64,000 bases of DNA from CBDDBH01 sp965225625 (GTDB lineage Bacteria > Pseudomonadota > Gammaproteobacteria > JADZEE01): NCBI GenBank assembly GCA_965225625.1, contig CBDDBH010000025.1:1-64000 (forward strand), read 5' to 3'. Below, piece after piece: positions 8,053 through 17,009 of the stretch. Every line of letters begins with the position of its first letter. The first letter of the stretch is position 1. The position numbers and the translations under genes are program-made. Below the pieces are notes generated by a model that worked only from the letters and a program-made list of their open reading frames with translations, was not told the origin of the DNA and made no database searches.

Positions 8053-8292
8053 ATGCCAAAAGATGCGCAGCTCGTGGCTTTGGGTCGCAAGATCCGAGTG
8101 CTTCGCAAGGCAAGCGGCTACTCTCAGGAGGGCTTTGCGGCTGAAGCGGGGCTAGACCGGGCCTATTACGGCGGGGTTGAGCGTGGGGAGCGCAATGTGG
8201 CGACACTCAACCTTATCCGGATCGCAGACACGCTGGATGTGGAGGTAGGTGACCTTTTTCCGCCCCTGCGGTCCCTGAAAAGGAAGCGGTAA
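8053..8292 (+). CDS. XRE-family HTH transcriptional regulator
   Basis: 79 residues, essentially one helix-turn-helix: LGRKIRVLRKASGYSQEGFA (helices 1-2), AGLDRAYYGGVERGERN (recognition helix) and LNLIRIADTLDVEVGDLF (helices 4-5). This is the Cro/C1-type fold; proteins of this size act as phage repressors or as controllers of restriction-modification genes. A palindrome GAGCATAGCTC at 8030-8040 just before the start and GCCAAATTTTGGC at 8350-8362 downstream are candidate operators. The methyltransferase starting at 8582 on the same strand is a plausible target, though a terminator lies between. Confidence 0.85.
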   Translation: MPKDAQLVALGRKIRVLRKASGYSQEGFAAEAGLDRAYYGGVERGERNVATLNLIRIADTLDVEVGDLFPPLRSLKRKR

Positions 8293-8349
8293 CGATTTCT
8301 ACCGCTAACACTCCTAAACCCGTCGAGACCATTCACCCGGGCTAACAGC

Positions 8350-8362
8350 GCCAAATTTTGGC
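8350..8362. promoter_or_regulatory. Palindrome, possible XRE operator
   Basis: GCCAAATTTTGGC is a perfect inverted repeat around a central T, between the XRE gene and the methyltransferase. A related half-site AAATTGGC follows at 8363-8370. Assigning it to the XRE protein is inference from position. Confidence 0.3.
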
Positions 8363-8500
8363 AAATTGGCCCACATTTGAAGCGGAAACAGCGGTAGTGA
8401 AGCGAATGCGGCCGGGTTCCCATTAGAAAAAAATGCGATACCGCTTGCATCGCCTTCACCGAAGGTTCTACGATGCCCTAACGTAACTTAAACACCGAAA

Positions 8501-8554
8501 CCGACCAGACATGGATGCGCACTTTTGTGCACCCATGTCTGGCCGGTTTTTTTT
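8501..8554 (+). terminator. Rho-independent terminator before the methyltransferase
   Basis: CCGACCAGACATGG (8501-8514) pairs with CCATGTCTGGCCGG (8533-8546), 13 of 14 bases, with an inner GCAC-TTTT-GTGC stem, followed by eight consecutive T residues. It ends transcription coming from the XRE gene side or is an attenuator for the methyltransferase-terminase operon. Its presence excludes the upstream start at 8525 for the next gene. Confidence 0.85.
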
Positions 8555-8581
8555 GCCTGCGATGCAGGGACAGGAGCCGAA

Positions 8582-9898
8582 ATGAATATTGCAATGAAAG
8601 TCAAAATGACGGCGTTGGAAGCGCTAACGCCGTATGCCCGCAACGCCCGTAAACACTCGAAACGACAAATACGTCAAATCGAGAAGAGTATCTGCGAATT
8701 CGGATGGATGTTCCCGATACTCATTGATCACAACGGCGTGATCATTGCCGGCCATGCCCGGTACGAGGCCGCGAAACGCCTCGGTCTCAAGGTGGTGCCC
8801 ACCATCCGTGTCGAGCATCTCACCGAAAAGCAGATCAAAGCCTACCGGCTCGCCGATAACAAGCTTGCGGAAAACGCCGAGTGGGACGAAGCGCTATTAC
8901 GCATCGAGCTTTCCGACCTTCAATTCGACAGCGAAATTGACTTCGATACGTTGGGGTTCTCGACGCCAGAGGTGGATCTGCTCTTGAGTTCCACAGGCCT
9001 CGTCGATGAGGACGTTAGCCTACCCGCGTTACCACCACCCGATGCAGTTGTCACCCAGCTCGGCGATATCTGGGCGTTGGGCGATAGCCGCTGCGCCTCC
9101 GGGGATGTCGGTGATCCCGATTTCATGGATCAAGTTATGGGTGATCAACGGGCAACGATGGCATTTACCGATCCGCCGTATAACGTCCCCATCCCAGGTC
9201 ACGTCAGCGGCCTGGGGAACATCACCCACTCTGATTTCTCGATGGGCGCCGGTGAGATGTCCGCCGAGGAATTCACCCAGTTCCTCGTAGCAGCGCTGAC
9301 CCAAATTACGCGGCTCACGCTGCCAGGGGCAATCATTTTCGTCTGTATGGATTGGCGCCATATGCAGGAGCTCCTGGCAGCAGCTGAGGCGGCCGGTCTG
9401 AGCCTCCACAACCTGTGTGTCTGGTCAAAAACGAATGCCGGCATGGGCAGTCTCTATCGGTCCCAGCATGAACTCGTCTTTGTGTTCAAACACGGCTCAG
9501 CCCCACATATCAACAACGTCAATCTCGGGGCCCACGGCCGCACCCGGACCAACGTCTGGTGCTATCCAGGCATGAATGCCTTCGGTGAAGAGCGCGACCA
9601 GATGCTCTCTATGCATCCCACCGTTAAACCCCTACAGATGGTGACGGACGCGATCCTCGACGTCAGCAACCGTGGCGACATCGTGTTTGACGGGTTCCTC
9701 GGCAGCGGCACCACGCTGTTGGCCGCACAACGCAGCGGACGCATCTGTTATGGCCTCGAAATCGATCCGCGCTACGTCGACGTAACACTCCGCCGTTGGA
9801 TGAGGGCAGCGGGTGAGGTGCCCGTCTTGCTCGAGACCGGCGCGTCTTTCCACGAGGTCGCCGCAGCGCGCGGCTGTCCAGTCCCAGAGGAGGCGTAA
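8582..9898 (+). CDS. ParB-domain DNA methyltransferase (N4/N6, beta class)
   Basis: 438 residues from the ATG at 8582, which follows an AGGAG site; an upstream in-frame start would lie inside the terminator hairpin. Residues 1-110 form a ParB/sulfiredoxin-type domain (QIRQIEKSICEFGW, then GHARYEAAKRLGL). The methyltransferase domain has motif IV DPPY in MAFTDPPYNVP near 200 and motif I FDGFLGSGTTLLAAQRSGR near 385, the order of beta-class amino-methyltransferases, with TVKPLQM between. It methylates adenine or cytosine amino groups in DNA using S-adenosylmethionine. No restriction endonuclease is adjacent, so it is probably an orphan enzyme of the phage-like element. Next gene starts 2 bases on. 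Confidence 0.9.
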   Translation: MNIAMKVKMTALEALTPYARNARKHSKRQIRQIEKSICEFGWMFPILIDHNGVIIAGHARYEAAKRLGLKVVPTIRVEHLTEKQIKAYRLADNKLAENAEWDEALLRIELSDLQFDSEIDFDTLGFSTPEVDLLLSSTGLVDEDVSLPALPPPDAVVTQLGDIWALGDSRCASGDVGDPDFMDQVMGDQRATMAFTDPPYNVPIPGHVSGLGNITHSDFSMGAGEMSAEEFTQFLVAALTQITRLTLPGAIIFVCMDWRHMQELLAAAEAAGLSLHNLCVWSKTNAGMGSLYRSQHELVFVFKHGSAPHINNVNLGAHGRTRTNVWCYPGMNAFGEERDQMLSMHPTVKPLQMVTDAILDVSNRGDIVFDGFLGSGTTLLAAQRSGRICYGLEIDPRYVDVTLRRWMRAAGEVPVLLETGASFHEVAAARGCPVPEEA

Positions 9899-9900
9899 AC

Positions 9901-10302
9901 ATGGCATCGAGTGATTACCCCATCGGCTACAAGAAACCGCCGACGCACACAAAGTTCAAACCGGGCGCTTCGGGTAACCCCAAAGGGCGCCCGAAGGGCG
10001 TGAAAAATCTCGCATCCGACCTTGAGGAGGAGCTGGGCGAGAAAATTCTCGTTACTGAAGGCGGTACGCAACAGGAGATCACCAAGCAACGCGCCATGTT
10101 GAAAAGCCTGTTCGCCAAGGCACTGAAAGGCGAAACACGCGCGTCCGACGTCCTGATCAAACTCATACTCGGAGTCGAATATGCACAGGCAGAGAAACCC
10201 CAGGGTGACGGCTTATCCAAAGACGACTACGCCATATTGGACGCTTACCGGGAACACGTTTTAACCGATCCATCCACCATAAAAGGAGAGCATCATGAAT
10301 AA
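9901..10302 (+). CDS. DUF5681 domain protein (terminase-associated)
   Basis: 133 residues. The N-terminal signature KFKPGASGNPKGRPKG (about 19-34) defines DUF5681, a small domain regularly encoded just ahead of large terminase genes. The rest is helical and charged. Position suggests a small-terminase-like, DNA-recognition role, which is inference. Its end overlaps the start of the terminase gene by 8 bases, and the methyltransferase ends 2 bases before it, so the three genes form one operon. Confidence 0.82.
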   Translation: MASSDYPIGYKKPPTHTKFKPGASGNPKGRPKGVKNLASDLEEELGEKILVTEGGTQQEITKQRAMLKSLFAKALKGETRASDVLIKLILGVEYAQAEKPQGDGLSKDDYAILDAYREHVLTDPSTIKGEHHE

Positions 10303-11797
10303 AGAGACCCTAAACGCGGTACTACGAAGCCATTTTTACTACTTTATTCAGCGAGCGTTCCGTGAGCTGAACCCTGGAAGGGAGTTCCTGCCGAACTGGC
10401 ATATTCAAGCGATCGCCTATGCGCTGACTCAGGTGTACCTGGGCAAGACGACGCGGCTCCTCATTACCGTACCACCGCGACACCTTAAGTCCATTTCAAC
10501 AACCATCGCGTTTGTGGCGTGGTTGTTGGGTCGCGACCCAAGGCTCCGTATTGTTTGCGTGAGCTACAGCCTCAACCTGGCTCTGCAACACGCCGCAGCA
10601 ACACGGCAGATCATGCAAAGCCCGTGGTACAAGGAGGCGTTTCCGAAAACCGTGCTCGACCCCAAACAGCTCACGCAGGAGTGGCTGCATACGACACAAG
10701 GTGGGTACCGCTACACCTGTTCAGTCACCGGATCGCTGACCGGCCACGGCGCTGACATCATCATTCTCGATGACGTCTTAAAGGCTGAAGAGGCACTCTC
10801 CGATACGATCCGAGAGAGAACCAACCAATGGGTGTCGAACACAGCAATGACGCGTTTGAACGATCAAAAAACGGGACGCGTCATATGCATTCAGCAACGC
10901 CTGCACGAAGATGACGTTATCGGCTACCTCAACGCGAAGGGTATGTGGGAGCACTTGAACTTACAGGTGATCGCGGAGGAAGGACAGACGATCCCGATTG
11001 ACGACGGCAAGGTTCACCGACGGGAACTGGGTGATCTACTGCATCCTGCGGCACAGCCGCTTGAAGTCTTAGATCAATTGAAAGCCGAAATAGGCAGTTA
11101 TAACTTCGCCGCCCAGTACCAGCAAACGCCCGTACCGCTCGGTGACGGATTCGTAAAATGGGAATGGTTTAAGTCGTACGGCGATAGCTACCCCTATCCC
11201 GGCGAGGTCATCGACAGTTGGGATTGTGCCTCCTCGGTCGCCGAACACGCTGACTACACGGTCCGTATCCGCGCCTGGGTTTGTCCGCAGGGGATTTACC
11301 TCCTCGACTGCTACCGCGCACGACTCAAATACCCGGACTTGCGTCCAATAGTCGTCTATGCGGGTCGAAGTGCGGATGTTGTCCTCGTCGAGGCAATGAA
11401 CGCCGGTTATGCGCTCGTGCAAGAGCTGGAGCACAGCAGCACAATCCCGCTTGTACCGGTACGCCCCCGACTGGGTAAGAAAGAGCGGATGATGCAGGAA
11501 ACACCCGTCATCGAACAGGGTAAAGTCTTTTTACCCACCGCCGCACCGTGGCTCAAAGATTTCCGACATGAGTTGCTGTATTTCCCGAACGGCAAACATG
11601 ACGACATGGTCGATGCGTTCTCACAGCTCTTGTGGTACGTGCGGATAACCGGCTACGGCCCACCAATGGGTAAAGTCTATGCGTACGCTATCACTGAGGA
11701 CGATATCGTGGGTGATCCGCCGCCAGAGCCGAAGGAGCACCGCTCCCGGGCCAGTGCCGCGGAGGCACACCGGGTTTTGACAGCTATCCTGGAATAA
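10295..11797 (+). CDS. Phage terminase large subunit
   Basis: 500 residues. The ATPase half has a Walker A-like ITVPPRHLKSIST near residue 56 and a Walker B DIIILDDVL near 155. The nuclease half (Terminase_6C type) carries the acidic residues in VIDSWDCASS near 310 and the GKHDDMVDAFSQLL signature near 435. Length is normal for the family and the frame is intact. The enzyme packages and cuts phage DNA, but no portal, capsid or tail gene follows; the next gene is a lipoprotein. The methyltransferase-DUF5681-terminase trio is thus either a decayed prophage or a reduced element depending on another phage. Confidence 0.93.
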   Translation: MNKETLNAVLRSHFYYFIQRAFRELNPGREFLPNWHIQAIAYALTQVYLGKTTRLLITVPPRHLKSISTTIAFVAWLLGRDPRLRIVCVSYSLNLALQHAAATRQIMQSPWYKEAFPKTVLDPKQLTQEWLHTTQGGYRYTCSVTGSLTGHGADIIILDDVLKAEEALSDTIRERTNQWVSNTAMTRLNDQKTGRVICIQQRLHEDDVIGYLNAKGMWEHLNLQVIAEEGQTIPIDDGKVHRRELGDLLHPAAQPLEVLDQLKAEIGSYNFAAQYQQTPVPLGDGFVKWEWFKSYGDSYPYPGEVIDSWDCASSVAEHADYTVRIRAWVCPQGIYLLDCYRARLKYPDLRPIVVYAGRSADVVLVEAMNAGYALVQELEHSSTIPLVPVRPRLGKKERMMQETPVIEQGKVFLPTAAPWLKDFRHELLYFPNGKHDDMVDAFSQLLWYVRITGYGPPMGKVYAYAITEDDIVGDPPPEPKEHRSRASAAEAHRVLTAILE

Positions 11798-12165
11798 TCG
11801 CGACTTCGTCCTTCCTTTTGACGCCCCGCTCGCTTGGATATCAGCCAACGGTGGGGCACGCGAAGTGCGGCGTGGCAACCACCTGTCGGTCTACCGGTGT
11901 AGGCTGAAACCGCGCAACGATCCCTTACGACCCCAACCGGACCATCGCAGCTCCATTAGTCGAACGTCCGTTATTCCCCAGAGCCTTGTTCAGGTCTGTT
12001 ATCGACGTGAGACACGCAGAGGTTTGGCGAGCAAGCATAAGCACGTGACCTATACTTAGGGGTATGTGGCAAGCGGCTCAACTCCAACGTTCGGCGGCTT
12101 GGGCTGGAACTTTTTCTAGCTATGGTTCGTCCTATATACCAAGTAGGGGAATAGCGAGTTAAATT
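11798..12165. other. Gap after the terminase gene
   Basis: Contains an imperfect hairpin soon after the terminase stop (GCCCC near 11822 with GGGGC near 11854, enclosing TTGG/CCAA) without a T-tract, which may be a weak terminator. A promoter-like pair TTGGGC and TATGGT, 16 bases apart, lies at about 12098-12125, upstream of the lipoprotein gene. Nothing coding is evident. Confidence 0.4.
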
Positions 12166-12858
12166 ATGATACGTTCGCCCTTGGCGACTTTAGTCGGGGT
12201 CTCATTAATTTTAGTATTAGTTGCCTGTGCTTCTGAGACCGATGGAGGTGATGCCGCCAGCGAAGGATTATTGACTGGGACCGATACGATAGCTCCGGCG
12301 GCAGTAACCAAGACGCCCTCAGGGTCTTCAGGGGACGCTGGGTTTTCTGCCGAGGACCCGATGTCCATGCCTGAAAGAGCCGGACCAACCGGTCTATCCA
12401 CTATTGGCTTGCCGCATGATAGGGGCACCATAATTGGATTGTTTAATCGGTTGCCGGAAAGGCTACTAGGCCGGACCCGTGGCGATGAAATCCGATCGCC
12501 CCTTCCCGATAGGATCAATGCATCCTACGGAAAGACTGAGCCAATGGGGTGCGGAATGGTGGGTCTTCAAGCAGCGGATGTCTCCAGTGGAGACTTTTAC
12601 CCAACTGGTTGGACTGCGGAGCGAGTCATCGCCCTTTTTGCTTCTGGGTCGGATTGGACCGTTGGAAGATTCGGACGGGCCGGAGAGTTGTTTTGGGTGA
12701 ACATGAATACGACCTGTAGTTTTGGATCCTCGTTAAAAGATTCCCTTGAAATAACAACTTGGGGAGTCTCGGGGAGCCCTTGGGTCTTTTCGGCGACGGC
12801 CCAGGACGCTAAAGGCAGGGACGAACTCGTTGCCGCATTTGTGGAAGCATCAGGGTAG
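12166..12858 (+). CDS. Putative lipoprotein of unknown function
   Basis: 230 residues. The N-terminus is a lipoprotein signal peptide: a hydrophobic run ending LVLVAC with the lipobox cysteine at residue 21, followed by an acidic and glycine/serine-rich linker to about residue 65. The C-terminal part (about 115-230) has two cysteines (MGCGMVG and TTCSFGS) and ends in an aromatic-rich region suggestive of beta structure. I do not recognise the family. It lies between the phage cassette and an IS, so may be island cargo. Membrane attachment is predicted from the signal only. Confidence 0.6.
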   Translation: MIRSPLATLVGVSLILVLVACASETDGGDAASEGLLTGTDTIAPAAVTKTPSGSSGDAGFSAEDPMSMPERAGPTGLSTIGLPHDRGTIIGLFNRLPERLLGRTRGDEIRSPLPDRINASYGKTEPMGCGMVGLQAADVSSGDFYPTGWTAERVIALFASGSDWTVGRFGRAGELFWVNMNTTCSFGSSLKDSLEITTWGVSGSPWVFSATAQDAKGRDELVAAFVEASG

Positions 12859-12862
12859 GACT

Positions 12863-14027
12863 TGTGGTTCCCGAAAACTCATATGGCACTGAATCAAGCC
12901 ACCATTCGTTCATAATGGTGATGCAAACCGCCGAGCTCCGGGAACTGAACAACGGTCCCCGATCCTGGTAGCGGTACTGGTCGAGAACTTGGACTATCCA
13001 TCTCGAGCGATAAATGAGTGCGCCAGCGATGGTAATAACTGAAATAGCTGGCCAAGATCCGTTTCAAATGACGCGCGTTCAATACGACGACATTGTCCAA
13101 ACAGTCGCGCCGAATGCTACCGATCATTCTTTCCACGTCAGCATTCTGCCAAGGGCTCCGCGGAGCCGTCAGGATCTCTTCGATACCCATGCTTAGGACG
13201 CGCCGTTGAAATTGTCTTCCGTAGAGACCATCGCGATCCCGGATCAGATATTTCGGTGCCGAGTGGAAAGGAAATGCTTCAATGATCTGTTGGCCAGTCC
13301 ACTGCGCAGTCGGGTGTACAGTGACATTGAAATGAACAACCTGTCGGCGATGATGCGACAGGATCACCAAAACATACAACATCCGAAATCGTACGGTTGG
13401 CACGACTACGAAATCGATTGATACCCTGTCCTTCGCGTGATTGTTCAGAAATGATTTCCACGTCGGTGACGATGGTTTCCGGGGACGTACTCGGTACTTC
13501 TCGACGGTAGATTTAGCGACGTCGATACCCAGTTTACGAAGGCCGCCGACAATTCGCGGCGAGCCCCAGCAGACATTCGCCGCTGACATCTTCCGGATCA
13601 GGTCTATGATCTCTTTTGGTGCGGGCGGCCTACCGGGCTTGCCATGCCTACTCAACTTCGCCCAATGATCCCGAAACCGTTTTCGTTGCCACGCAATAAC
13701 TGTGGCGGGTTGCACAATGACGAGCGCATCCCGCCAACCAAACCACCTGCGCGCGATCCAAGACCAGATTATTCGGTCACCTCGTTTTAATCTCGGTCGT
13801 GTCGTTGAGCGTTGATACACCATGATTTGATGTCTCAATGCGACCATTTCGAATTGCAGCGAGAGTCGCGACCGTAAAGTCGTAGAGGCGAATGCTAACA
13901 GCGCACCGATAATGGGTTTCATGATCCTGGATCCTCACCCACTCTAATAGTAACCGGAGGTCTCAGGCTGGCGTTGCTCGAGAATTTCGTCAAGGATATC
14001 AACGAGTCCGAATATTCGGGAAGGACA
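12863..14027 (-). mobile_element. Insertion sequence with integrase-core transposase (copy 2)
   Basis: Ends are imperfect inverted repeats TGTGGTTCCCGAAAACTC (12863) and TGTCCTTCCCGAATATTC (inward from 14027), matching at 14 of 18 positions and related to the ends of the IS at 1205-2330. One transposase gene fills it. No clear target duplication is seen. Confidence 0.75.
12894..13922 (-). CDS. IS transposase, DDE integrase core (rve), second family member
   Basis: 342 residues, same layout as the transposase at 1237-2259: N-terminal LRHQIMVYQRS helix, RHGKPGRPPAPKEI linker, WGSPRIVGGLRKLG, then the catalytic core with aspartates in DRVSIDFVVVP and KYLIRDRDGLYG and glutamate in WQNADVERMIGSIRRD. 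The two proteins are clearly homologous but not identical, so these are different elements of one family. The frame is intact. It sits between the lipoprotein and the catabolic cluster and could have helped mobilise it. Confidence 0.88.
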   Translation of the reverse strand: MKPIIGALLAFASTTLRSRLSLQFEMVALRHQIMVYQRSTTRPRLKRGDRIIWSWIARRWFGWRDALVIVQPATVIAWQRKRFRDHWAKLSRHGKPGRPPAPKEIIDLIRKMSAANVCWGSPRIVGGLRKLGIDVAKSTVEKYRVRPRKPSSPTWKSFLNNHAKDRVSIDFVVVPTVRFRMLYVLVILSHHRRQVVHFNVTVHPTAQWTGQQIIEAFPFHSAPKYLIRDRDGLYGRQFQRRVLSMGIEEILTAPRSPWQNADVERMIGSIRRDCLDNVVVLNARHLKRILASYFSYYHRWRTHLSLEMDSPSSRPVPLPGSGTVVQFPELGGLHHHYERMVA

Positions 14028-14066
14028 GGTCAGACCGACTGCACAAGAGCGGCGGGATCCTTTCGT

Positions 14067-15164
14067 TCAACCCCTCGCGAATGAGCCATCGAGGATGGCG
14101 TTGTGGGTGAGTTTCGAGATGGGGCTCAAATCGCCGCTGATGCGCGAGAACGAACGGCCCTCGTTTTGGCTCCAGTGCACCTCGCCCTCGGTGGTCCCGA
14201 CGAAGAGGCTGAAGCCCGTGCCCGAATCGTGGAGGGCCAACGCCTCGATGTTGGGCTTGCTCTCCGAAGCAAGGGTGATCGCCGCCGGGTCCCAGGTCTT
14301 GCCGCCGTCATCGCTTCGAACGATCGCCGCTTTAGCGAACTGCGACTCGAACCACGAGTGGGGCGACTTTGCTGCACCAGCGATGAAGATCGACGTACCG
14401 TCAGGGGAGAGCGACAACGCGTCCGGATACCCGATCCGGAAACTGGTCGTGGTGAGCTGACGCCACGTCACGCCCCGATCCGGGCTGTGATAGAAGCCGG
14501 TCCCAGCGGTCATGTAAACGCCGTCGCCGTCGCGACAAGAAACGACTCGATGGATGTCCTTGTACGGCACGTCTCGCGGTTTGAGATACCCAGTGGACTC
14601 TTGCCAAGTATCGCCAGCGTCCGAGCTGATGAACAGACCGCCCTGCTCGATCCCCACGTAGAGATGGGCAGAGTCCGTCGGGTGGCAAGCAATCGTCTTG
14701 ACATGAGCGATGTGTGGCGGCGCGGGAAATGTCCATTGATGGGCTCCGTCAACCGAGAGGAGTGAATGATCGTGCACCCAGGTCTCGCCGTTGTCGTCGG
14801 TGTGCAGTAGTCCCGCCGGCTCGGTCCCCGCGTAGAGCACGACGCTCCGATCCGTCGCAACCCTTGTGAGGCTGTAGATATGAAGGTCCGCCACGGCGGA
14901 TCCGGCTATTTGCCACGTGTTGCCCATGTCGGACGACCGGTAGAGACCTTCGCCATGCACGCCGGCGAAGAGCAATCCAGTGGATGTATCGTAGACGAGT
15001 GCGCCGATATGCAGACCTGTCAGCGAACGGTTGGCCAATACCCACTCTTCATTGTCGGTTTGCTGTAGCTCTGCAACGCCGTCAACAGTGGCAACGAACA
15101 ACCGCTCGATCGGCGACGCTGCCGCGTAGTCGTTGAGCCCATTTGGCGATAAGCACGCAATCAT
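14067..15164 (-). CDS. BNR/Asp-box beta-propeller protein (first of two)
   Basis: 365 residues with no signal peptide. Six Asp-box motifs recur at roughly 45-65-residue spacing: SSDMGNTW, TDDNGETW, SSDAGDTW, SPDRGVTW, SDDGGKTW and the degenerate SQNEGRSF, the hallmark of sialidase/Ycf48/sortilin-type propellers. No catalytic sialidase residues are apparent, so a scaffold or assembly role is more likely than hydrolysis. The segment PPHIAHVKTIACHPTD closely matches the paralogue at 18208-19299. It is the last gene of the cluster, 59 bases after the dehydrogenase. What it binds is unknown. Confidence 0.8.
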   Translation of the reverse strand: MIACLSPNGLNDYAAASPIERLFVATVDGVAELQQTDNEEWVLANRSLTGLHIGALVYDTSTGLLFAGVHGEGLYRSSDMGNTWQIAGSAVADLHIYSLTRVATDRSVVLYAGTEPAGLLHTDDNGETWVHDHSLLSVDGAHQWTFPAPPHIAHVKTIACHPTDSAHLYVGIEQGGLFISSDAGDTWQESTGYLKPRDVPYKDIHRVVSCRDGDGVYMTAGTGFYHSPDRGVTWRQLTTTSFRIGYPDALSLSPDGTSIFIAGAAKSPHSWFESQFAKAAIVRSDDGGKTWDPAAITLASESKPNIEALALHDSGTGFSLFVGTTEGEVHWSQNEGRSFSRISGDLSPISKLTHNAILDGSFARG

Positions 15165-15223
15165 TTCGTTTCCTCCTCACGCGTGTTCGGTTGGGGCCAA
15201 CGGCAACCCCAGCGCGGGCGCCG

Positions 15224-16252
15224 TTATCTCGATGGATCAATCAGCACTTTCGAGTGCTCGGATTTCACGTCGCACATTGAGGTAAGCAAAGCGGGAAGAC
15301 CGCCGAGCTCGATTTCTCCGGTCACGGTAGCGAGCGGGTCCACGCGCTTCTTCTCGACAAGGTCCATCACCGCCGGGAACTCGTCGAGCATTTCGTAGCC
15401 GAATGCATAGATCACGTCGATCTCGCGAACGAGCGTTGAGTTCATCTCGATCATGGCAGGGGTTTCCCACGTACCCAGGCTCACGAGCCGCCCACGTTTG
15501 CGCAGTGACTCCAGAGAGACATCCACAGCTGCTTGAGCCCCGGCGGCATCATAAGCGATGTCCACGCCCTGGCCCTTGGTCAACTCCGCTACGGTGAGCG
15601 CTACGTCTTGACGACCCGGATCGATGACCGCCGTGGCGCCGAGTGACTTCGCAAGTTCCCGACGCGAGGCTGAAAGCTCGCTGACGATGATTTCGTCCGC
15701 TCCGCCCACGACCGCGCACTGGATGACTGCGGCACCTACCGCACCAGCGCCCGCGATGAGCACTTTCTCGCCGATAGCCAGCCGGGATCTGCGTACTGCG
15801 TGAAACCCAACGACGAGCGGCTCGATTAGAGCTGCGCTATCGAGCGGCACGCTTTCGGGAACTGGGAACAGCAGCCGTTCTGGCAGCGCCACGTACTTTG
15901 CGAGACCGCCGTCGATGTGGAAGCCGACACCGATCATCTCATCGCAGAGGCTGAACAGGCCCGCGCAGCAGTACCGGCACTTTCCGCAATAGTCCATGGG
16001 CGCGACCGTCACACGGTCGCCCACTGCTACTCGCCCCGCGTCCTCTCCTACCCCGACGACGGTGCCAGAAAACTCATGGCCGATGACAACTCCAGGCCGC
16101 AGGAAAACTGGGCCGTGGCAGAATTCGAGGGTGTCCGTGCCACAGACACCGACGCGGGCGACCTCGATGACGGCACATCCCGAGGCCACCTTGGGCTCCG
16201 GCACATCGTCGATCCGGACGTCGTGATTTGCGTGGTATACCGCAGCTTTCAG
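15224..16252 (-). CDS. Zinc-binding alcohol dehydrogenase (MDR family), apparent CTG start
   Basis: 342 residues if started at 16252. GroES-like domain: VGVCGTDTLEF (catalytic cysteine), VIGHEFSGTV (catalytic His-Glu) and the structural zinc cysteines in YCGKCRYCCAGLFSLC. Rossmann domain: KVLIAGAGAVGAAVIQCAVV near residue 170. It would oxidise an alcohol or polyol with NAD(P). The first ATG/GTG in frame (GTG at 16204) would remove the first beta strand; 16 codons earlier a CTG preceded by GGAGAG reads L-KAAVYHANHDVRIDD, the usual family N-terminus. Either CTG is used or an ATG has mutated. Fourth function in the oxygenase cluster. Confidence 0.82.
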   Translation of the reverse strand: MKAAVYHANHDVRIDDVPEPKVASGCAVIEVARVGVCGTDTLEFCHGPVFLRPGVVIGHEFSGTVVGVGEDAGRVAVGDRVTVAPMDYCGKCRYCCAGLFSLCDEMIGVGFHIDGGLAKYVALPERLLFPVPESVPLDSAALIEPLVVGFHAVRRSRLAIGEKVLIAGAGAVGAAVIQCAVVGGADEIIVSELSASRRELAKSLGATAVIDPGRQDVALTVAELTKGQGVDIAYDAAGAQAAVDVSLESLRKRGRLVSLGTWETPAMIEMNSTLVREIDVIYAFGYEMLDEFPAVMDLVEKKRVDPLATVTGEIELGGLPALLTSMCDVKSEHSKVLIDPSR

Positions 16253-16523
16253 TTGTTCTCTCCAGAAGGAACATGTGATGGGGACCCGCCGCCTACAGCT
16301 ACCGGCGGGCGTGAAAACATCGGACCCGCTGTGTATTCGTGCAGATCGGTACCTCAGATCCCCGTAAACCCAATTTCAATCAAGATCTCATGGGCCGCTG
16401 GGACCGCGGCTCCGACGCTTGCGACGCGCAGCCGTTTATTACCGCTGAATAACGCAGCCTTTATCATCGTTCTCTACCTGCGGTTCGTCGTGTTGTCGAA
16501 GGGTCAACGTTCATTCGCCCTCG

Positions 16524-17009
16524 CTACAACGGGTAAATTAGATAACGGGGCGGAGTATTGTCAATGTACACTTCCTTGCGTTCGAACAAAGCGCGGCGGG
16601 CCTCAATGCGGACCACATCGTGATAATAACCGATCGCGAGCACCCCGGGTGATTGATCGACGTCCGTATACCCCACGAGAAAATTCGCGCGGACCTCGTA
16701 TACGCCGTCGCCTTTAATCGACGCAGAGACCCGCTGTATCGCATGTCGGGCCCGGTAGGGCTGAACCGTACCGACCCAGACCTTGGTAATATATTTAACG
16801 CGATCGTGCAGGCGTTCCCGACAATCATCGAGCATATAGGCCAGCGGTAGCCCGCGTTCGACGTTTTCCATGCTGTACGCGGCATAGAAGCACTCGTCGG
16901 TAAATAGCTTCGGCCATTGCTCGAATTCGTGATTGTCGAGCACCCAGGCATATCTGCCGAACAGCTGGTCGAGTAGTTGGTCGTGTTCAGGGTCGATGGT
17001 GCCGGTCAC
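16524..17009 (-). CDS. Aromatic-ring-hydroxylating dioxygenase beta subunit (SnoaL/NTF2-like), pair 1
   Basis: 161 residues from the GTG at 17009, whose GTGA overlaps the stop of the alpha subunit gene. The sequence (LLDQLFGRYAWVLDNHEFEQW, then FTDECFYAAYSMENVERGLP, later ALFERKEVYIDNTPPRYLIY) has the cone-shaped NTF2-like layout of ring-hydroxylase small subunits, which are structural partners of the Rieske large subunit. An upstream in-frame start at 17048 would overlap the alpha gene much more and is less likely. Cytoplasmic. Followed by 271 non-coding bases before the dehydrogenase. Confidence 0.83.
   Translation of the reverse strand: MTGTIDPEHDQLLDQLFGRYAWVLDNHEFEQWPKLFTDECFYAAYSMENVERGLPLAYMLDDCRERLHDRVKYITKVWVGTVQPYRARHAIQRVSASIKGDGVYEVRANFLVGYTDVDQSPGVLAIGYYHDVVRIEARRALFERKEVYIDNTPPRYLIYPL

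Noticed and set aside
3452..11797. Defence island made of NYN protein, methyltransferase and XRE regulator
   Set aside because: No restriction enzyme, toxin, nuclease partner or known defence operon accompanies them; the methyltransferase is joined to a terminase, which points to phage origin.
15917..16717. 266-codon plus-strand open frame
   Set aside because: It runs antisense to the dehydrogenase N-terminus and the oxygenase beta subunit, with composition typical of a shadow frame.
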